Below, in pieces: positions 60,129-64,000 of a DNA stretch of 64,000 nucleotides. The position numbers were made by a program, and so were the translations under genes. Under the pieces are notes generated by a model. The model did no database searches. It had not been told where the DNA came from and was given only the letters and a program-made list of their open reading frames with translations. Location: positions 186,001-250,000 of the forward strand of contig NZ_VLIY01000003.1 of the NCBI RefSeq assembly GCF_007489285.1, read 5' to 3'. This DNA comes from Skermania sp. ID1734 (GTDB taxonomy: Bacteria; Actinomycetota; Actinomycetes; Mycobacteriales; Mycobacteriaceae). The first letter of the stretch is position 1. Every line of letters begins with the position of its first letter.

Positions 60129-61652
60129 TCATTTCTCCAACAACCGCCGCTTGACCATCTTTCCCGTCTCGGTGCGGGGCAGGTTCGTGACGAAGTCGAC
60201 GGACTTGGGCGACTTGAACGCGGCGACCGTTGTTTTCGCGTGCGCGATAAGTTGTTGGGCCAGTTGGTCCGACGGTTCGATGCCGTCGCGGAGTTGAACC
60301 ACGGCCTTGACCTGCTGGCCCAGCGCGGGGTCGGGCACGCCGATGACTGCGACGTCGAACACCGCTGGGTGCATGGTCAGCGCGTTCTCGACTTCCTGAG
60401 GGTAAATGTTCACGCCACCGGAGATGATCGTGAAGGACTTGCGGTCGGTGAGATAGAGATAGCCGTCGGCATCGACGTAACCGATGTCGCCCACGGTCGT
60501 CCAGTTGGGGTGATCGGGGTGCTCGGCATCCTTGGTCTTGTCGGGATCCTTGTGATATTCGAATGGGCGGGCTTCCCGCTCGAAGTAGACGACGCCGATT
60601 TCGCCGGCAGGCACTTCGGCGCCGTCGTCGTCGCAGACGTGCACAGGGCCGAGCATGCTGCGGCCCACCGACCCTCGTTTGGTCTGCCATTCCGGCGATG
60701 AGATCAGGGTCAGGCCGTTGCTCTCGGTGCAGGAGTAGTACTCGACGAGTATTGGTCCCCACCAGTCGATCATCGCCTGTTTGACGTCTTGTGGGCAGGG
60801 CGCGGCGGCGTGGATGGCCAGTCGCAGACTGGACACGTCATAGCCGGACCGGGTCTGCTCGTCGAGTTGCAGCATCCGCACGAACATCGTCGGCACCATC
60901 TGGGTCACTGTCACGCCGTACTGTCCGATCGCCGCGAGCGCATCCTCGGCGCGGAACCGCTCCATGACCACCACGGTTCCGCCGTACGCGTGCACTACCC
61001 CGGACCAGCGCAGCGGTGCGGCGTGATAGATCGGTGCGGGAGAAAGGTAAACGTCGTCGGCGTTGAAACCGAACGCCTGGCCGGCCAGCGCGGTCAGCGT
61101 GTCGCCGGGTTGGTCGACGGCGATGGGCAGCAACGGCGCCTTGACGCCCTTGGGGCGGCCGGTGGTGCCCGAGGAGTAGAGCATGTCGCTGCCGCGTGGT
61201 TGCTCGGTCAGCTCACGGTCGCCGGCCGAGGCCAACAACTCGTCGTAGGAGTCGAAACCGGTGAGTTCACCGTCGAAGCTGTAGGCGTGCGCAACCCCCG
61301 GCGACAGCGCACGCACTTGTTCTGCGAGGCCATCGAGCGATCCGGAGGCAATGAGAACCTTTGCGTCGCAGTCATCTACGATGTAGGCGGCCTCGCCGGC
61401 GGTGAGGTGAAAATTGATGGCTGTCAGATACAACCCGGATCGCAACGCGGCCCAGTAGATGGTGAAGCACTCCACGGCGTTGTCGCTGAGCATGGCCACC
61501 ACGTCTCCTTTGCGGAGTCCGAGGTCGTGCAGCGCGACAGCGAGCCGTCGGGAGCTGTCGTCGAGTTCACGGTAGGTCAGCTGCCGCAGTGAGCCGGCCA
61601 TGATGACTGCAGGATTGTCCGGTGTGGTCTGGGCGTAGGTGCCGGGATACAT
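60129..61652 (-). CDS. AMP-forming acyl-CoA synthetase (FadD-type)
   Basis: A 507-residue ligase with LYSSGTTGRPKGVK (A3), YYSCTESNG (A5), TVGDIGYVDADGYLYLTDR (A7), SFTIISGGVNIYPQEVE (A8) and the catalytic Lys in PRTETGKMVKRRLLE. It differs from the ligase at 50190, which has LYGQAEAP at A5 and a different A8. It converges on the phosphatase gene with a 12-base gap and shares the minus strand with the P450 upstream (26-base gap), so the P450 and ligase form an oxidation-plus-activation unit like those on steroid or fatty side chains. Confidence 0.9.
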   Translation of the reverse strand: MYPGTYAQTTPDNPAVIMAGSLRQLTYRELDDSSRRLAVALHDLGLRKGDVVAMLSDNAVECFTIYWAALRSGLYLTAINFHLTAGEAAYIVDDCDAKVLIASGSLDGLAEQVRALSPGVAHAYSFDGELTGFDSYDELLASAGDRELTEQPRGSDMLYSSGTTGRPKGVKAPLLPIAVDQPGDTLTALAGQAFGFNADDVYLSPAPIYHAAPLRWSGVVHAYGGTVVVMERFRAEDALAAIGQYGVTVTQMVPTMFVRMLQLDEQTRSGYDVSSLRLAIHAAAPCPQDVKQAMIDWWGPILVEYYSCTESNGLTLISSPEWQTKRGSVGRSMLGPVHVCDDDGAEVPAGEIGVVYFEREARPFEYHKDPDKTKDAEHPDHPNWTTVGDIGYVDADGYLYLTDRKSFTIISGGVNIYPQEVENALTMHPAVFDVAVIGVPDPALGQQVKAVVQLRDGIEPSDQLAQQLIAHAKTTVAAFKSPKSVDFVTNLPRTETGKMVKRRLLEK

Positions 61653-61678
61653 GGCGCTCCGTTGGTCGTCGGGTCGGG

Positions 61679-62941
61679 TCAGAGCGAGCAGGGCATCCGC
61701 TTGATCGCGTGCATGAAGTGCCCGGTGACGTACTCGGGCTCACCCAGCTTCAGTTCCGGCGCGCGCGTGACGATTTCCCGGAAGAGTGCGCGCATCTGCA
61801 TCCGTGCGACATGGTTGCCGAGGCAGAAATGCACCCCGCCGCCGCCGAACGCGATATGCGGGTTCGGATTGCGGGTGATGTCGAAGCGCCACGGATCCTC
61901 GAAGACGGTTTCGTCGCGGTTTCCCGAGGAGTAGAACATGACCACCTTTTCCCCGGCCGAGATCTCCTGTCCACCGATCACGGTATCTTCGCGGGCGGTG
62001 CGGCGAAACGTCATCACCGCTGTGCCCCAGCGCAGGAACTCCTCGATCGCGGTCGGAATCATGCGGTCGAAGTCGTTGCGCAACAGATCCTTCTGGTCGG
62101 GGTGATCGTAGAGCGCCTTGATTCCGTGGCTGGTGGTGTTGCGGGTGGTGTCGTTGCCGGCGATGGCCAGTAGGCAGAAATAAGACCGCAACTCCTCGTC
62201 GCTCAACCGGTGCCCGTCGACCTCGGCTGAAACCAGCGCCGTCATCAAGTCTTCGGCGGGCGCGGCGCGGCGGGCCTCGATGAGCTTTTGCGCAATATCG
62301 TGCAGCGCCATGAGTCCGCCCATGACGCACGCGAAAGGATCACGGTCGCCGATGTATTCGGGATCGTTGTAGCCCACCATGTCGTCGACCGCTTTGACCA
62401 GGCGGTCGCGTTCCTCGACCGGGACGCCGAGCATTTCCGAGATCGTCCACAGCGGCAGTCGCATCGATACCTGCTCGACGAAGTCGCGTGGGCCGTCGGC
62501 CAGAAAGTCGTCGACAATCACGCGTGCCTGGCGGTTGATCTGCTCCTCGATGAGCCGGATCTGGCGGGGACTGAACGCCTTCACAACGAGCCTGCGGGTG
62601 ATGGCGTGCTGCGGCTCGTCCATCGTCAGGATCGATTGCGAGGCGATCAGGACCTCGGCCGGCACGTTTTCGAACATAACGCCACCCAACTCGGGAGCCG
62701 ACGAGAAGATCTTGTTCGCCCTGCTGACCGCGATGATGTCCTGATGGCGCACGACCGCCCAATAGCCGGGGTCGCTCGCGTCCGGCATCAATGATCCATA
62801 CGCCGGCGGCTGCCACGAAACCGGTCGCTGGCTGCGCAGGATCGCGAACGACTTGTCACGTTCGCGTGCCGACTGTGCCCAGAACGACTCGCTCGACAGT
62901 TCTACGTGGTCGTAGGTGCGCTTGGTGGTTGCCGTGGTCAT
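61679..62941 (-). CDS. Cytochrome P450
   Basis: A 420-residue soluble P450. It has the I-helix oxygen-binding segment AIAGNDTTRN, the K-helix ExxR in EEFLR, and the haem loop FGGGGVHFCLGNHVA with Cys373 as ligand. The length and DEPQHAITRR substrate-side motif are those of mycobacterial CYP125/142-like enzymes that hydroxylate sterol or aliphatic chains, but the exact CYP family cannot be assigned by eye. First gene of the minus-strand unit, reading away from an A+T-rich divergent promoter region. Confidence 0.9.
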   Translation of the reverse strand: MTTATTKRTYDHVELSSESFWAQSARERDKSFAILRSQRPVSWQPPAYGSLMPDASDPGYWAVVRHQDIIAVSRANKIFSSAPELGGVMFENVPAEVLIASQSILTMDEPQHAITRRLVVKAFSPRQIRLIEEQINRQARVIVDDFLADGPRDFVEQVSMRLPLWTISEMLGVPVEERDRLVKAVDDMVGYNDPEYIGDRDPFACVMGGLMALHDIAQKLIEARRAAPAEDLMTALVSAEVDGHRLSDEELRSYFCLLAIAGNDTTRNTTSHGIKALYDHPDQKDLLRNDFDRMIPTAIEEFLRWGTAVMTFRRTAREDTVIGGQEISAGEKVVMFYSSGNRDETVFEDPWRFDITRNPNPHIAFGGGGVHFCLGNHVARMQMRALFREIVTRAPELKLGEPEYVTGHFMHAIKRMPCSL

Positions 62942-63120
62942 GACCGATCCTTCCTAGTGACGGCTAATATATGGCAGATTATATCAATAAAAGACGATGT
63001 CAAGATATTGAATACACGGCAAAGATAGCCTAGGTTATGTATCGAGTGAGTGGTGGAGAGTAAGCGGGAAATTGCGACGTGCTGAACCTGTGAGTGCTAC
63101 CGACGTAGGGGAGAAGTAAA
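62942..63120. promoter_or_regulatory. A+T-rich divergent promoter region between P450 and wax ester synthase genes
   Basis: This 179-base gap is strongly A+T-rich (62965-63040). On the plus strand TTGAAT (63008-63013) and TAGGTT (63031-63036) are 17 bases apart, a good promoter for the downstream gene. On the minus strand TTGACA (63003-62998) and TATAAT (62983-62978) are present but only 14 bases apart, so the P450 promoter is less certain. An ATATA/TATAT dyad at 62969-62985 may be an operator. GGGGAG precedes the GTG at 63121. Confidence 0.5.
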
Positions 63121-64000
63121 GTGACAGAACGCTATTCGAGCTACCTTAGCCCGCTCGACGCCGCCTTCCTGCACGTCGAAGACCGCAACAACCGGATGCA
63201 ACTTGCGGGCGTGCTGATCTTCGACGGTCCTGCGCCCAGCTTTGCCGAATTTCGTGAGGCAATCAGCCGGTGCCTTCCGGCGCTGCCGCACTTTCGGCAC
63301 CGCCTGCACCACACCGCCTTCGGCGTCCTGCGCCCGGCCTGGGTCGACGACGACGCATTCGATCTCGACTACCACCTACACCGCGTCAGCCTGCCGAGCC
63401 CAGGCGGCCACGCGGAGATCACCGGCCTTATCGACCACATGAGCGCCGACCCGCTGGATCTACAGCGGCCGCTGTGGGAGATGACACTGGTCGAGGGACT
63501 TGCCGATGGCGGGTTTGCCGTGGCGTTGAAGGTGCACCACTGCATGGTCGACGGCCTGTCGATCATGGACATCTTCGCAACGCTCTGCTCACCCGAGCCG
63601 GCGCGAGCATTGCCACAGCCGCAGCCCTGGGCGCCCTGTCCGCCCAAGAAGTGGTGGCAGATTTCTGGCGTTAATCCGCAACTGCCCAAAGCTGATTGGG
63701 AGGTAATCGGCCGGTTACGCCGCATCGGACGGTTGATCCGGCAGGCTCCCGACACTCCGTTCAACTCGGAAGTCTGCGGACCCACCCGGCGCACCGAGTA
63801 CGTCACCGTGCCACTGCGAGACATCCACGACATCCGGCACGCATACGGCGCCACGGTGAACACCATCGTGCTGGCCGTCGTGACCGGAGCCATGCGCCGC
63901 TACCTATCCCGCCACGGGGAACTCGTCGATCATCTGCACGCGTTCGTTCCCGTCAACCGCCGTCCCGAGCACGCGCGCGGCACCCACGGCAACCAGATCG
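63121..64000 (+). CDS. Wax ester synthase/diacylglycerol acyltransferase (WS/DGAT), 5' part, cut by window edge
   Basis: The GTG at 63121, after a GGGGAG ribosome site, opens a frame that runs off the window after 293 residues. It starts RYSSYLSPLDAAFLHVED, the typical WS/DGAT N-terminus, and has the catalytic HHxxxDG motif as HHCMVDG near residue 141. The FxPxN-like region FVPVNRR lies near residue 278. Full members are about 450-480 residues, so roughly two-thirds is visible. It esterifies acyl-CoA to diacylglycerol or long-chain alcohols for storage lipid. It is divergent from the P450. Confidence 0.88.
   Translation, partial: MTERYSSYLSPLDAAFLHVEDRNNRMQLAGVLIFDGPAPSFAEFREAISRCLPALPHFRHRLHHTAFGVLRPAWVDDDAFDLDYHLHRVSLPSPGGHAEITGLIDHMSADPLDLQRPLWEMTLVEGLADGGFAVALKVHHCMVDGLSIMDIFATLCSPEPARALPQPQPWAPCPPKKWWQISGVNPQLPKADWEVIGRLRRIGRLIRQAPDTPFNSEVCGPTRRTEYVTVPLRDIHDIRHAYGATVNTIVLAVVTGAMRRYLSRHGELVDHLHAFVPVNRRPEHARGTHGNQI

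Overview
The window is high-G+C actinobacterial chromosome, almost certainly from a Mycobacterium/Mycolicibacterium-type organism. The panB, Hip1/CaeA-like protease, glnA2 and glnE genes keep the order and relative orientation known from M. tuberculosis (Rv2225 to Rv2221c). A DUF222/HNH gene of the 13E12 type, an Rv2212-like adenylate cyclase and a wax-ester-synthase/DGAT gene point the same way. No rRNA, tRNA, CRISPR array or insertion sequence is visible.

1-14.4 kb is mostly core. A catabolic-looking minus-strand run (acetoacetate decarboxylase family, alpha/beta hydrolase, aldehyde dehydrogenase, SDR) lies between panB and the protease. It is divergent from a TetR gene, and a DJ-1/PfpI gene follows. 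The decarboxylase and DJ-1 promoters share -35 and -10 elements and the same GCTTACAT box in the spacer, so they look like one TetR regulon. Protease, glnA2 and glnE follow on the plus strand.

14.4-35.8 kb is a tightly overlapping operon of about 21 kb, sitting where glnA1 would follow glnE in M. tuberculosis. It encodes two Pfa/Hgl-like secondary-lipid synthases (NPD-NPD-KS-AT-ACP-KR and KS-AT-DH-PPTase-like), a free ACP, two hydrolases, three GT1-type glycosyltransferases, a degenerate GHMP kinase-like protein and two large zinc-ribbon methyltransferases. I infer that it makes a glycosylated, methylated lipid or polyketide. I do not recognise the product.

35.8-42.4 kb carries an O-methyltransferase, an ECF sigma/DGPF pair, a DUF222-HNH protein, a phosphoribosyltransferase, a SnoaL-like protein and a LuxR regulator. 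Two copies of a 56-bp palindrome flank the last two genes.

42.4-60.1 kb is the most unusual region. Three paralogous units each combine a PEP-synthase-type phosphohistidine swivel domain with an unrecognised domain of about 400 residues, either as neighbouring genes or fused. They sit with a PPDK-like protein that has the ATP-grasp and swivel domains but no PEP/pyruvate barrel, a biotin carboxylase/BCCP/carboxyltransferase set with an altered metal site, an acyl-CoA ligase, an OB-fold/thiolase pair, a phosphatase-SRPBCC fusion and a CrtC-like protein. Two LuxR regulators and a shared 22-bp upstream motif suggest common control. The working idea is ATP-driven phosphorylation of a hydroxyl or enol substrate (as in phenylphosphate synthase), then carboxylation, CoA activation and thiolysis.

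60.1-64 kb holds a second acyl-CoA ligase and a P450 on the minus strand. They are divergent from a wax ester synthase/DGAT gene cut by the window end.
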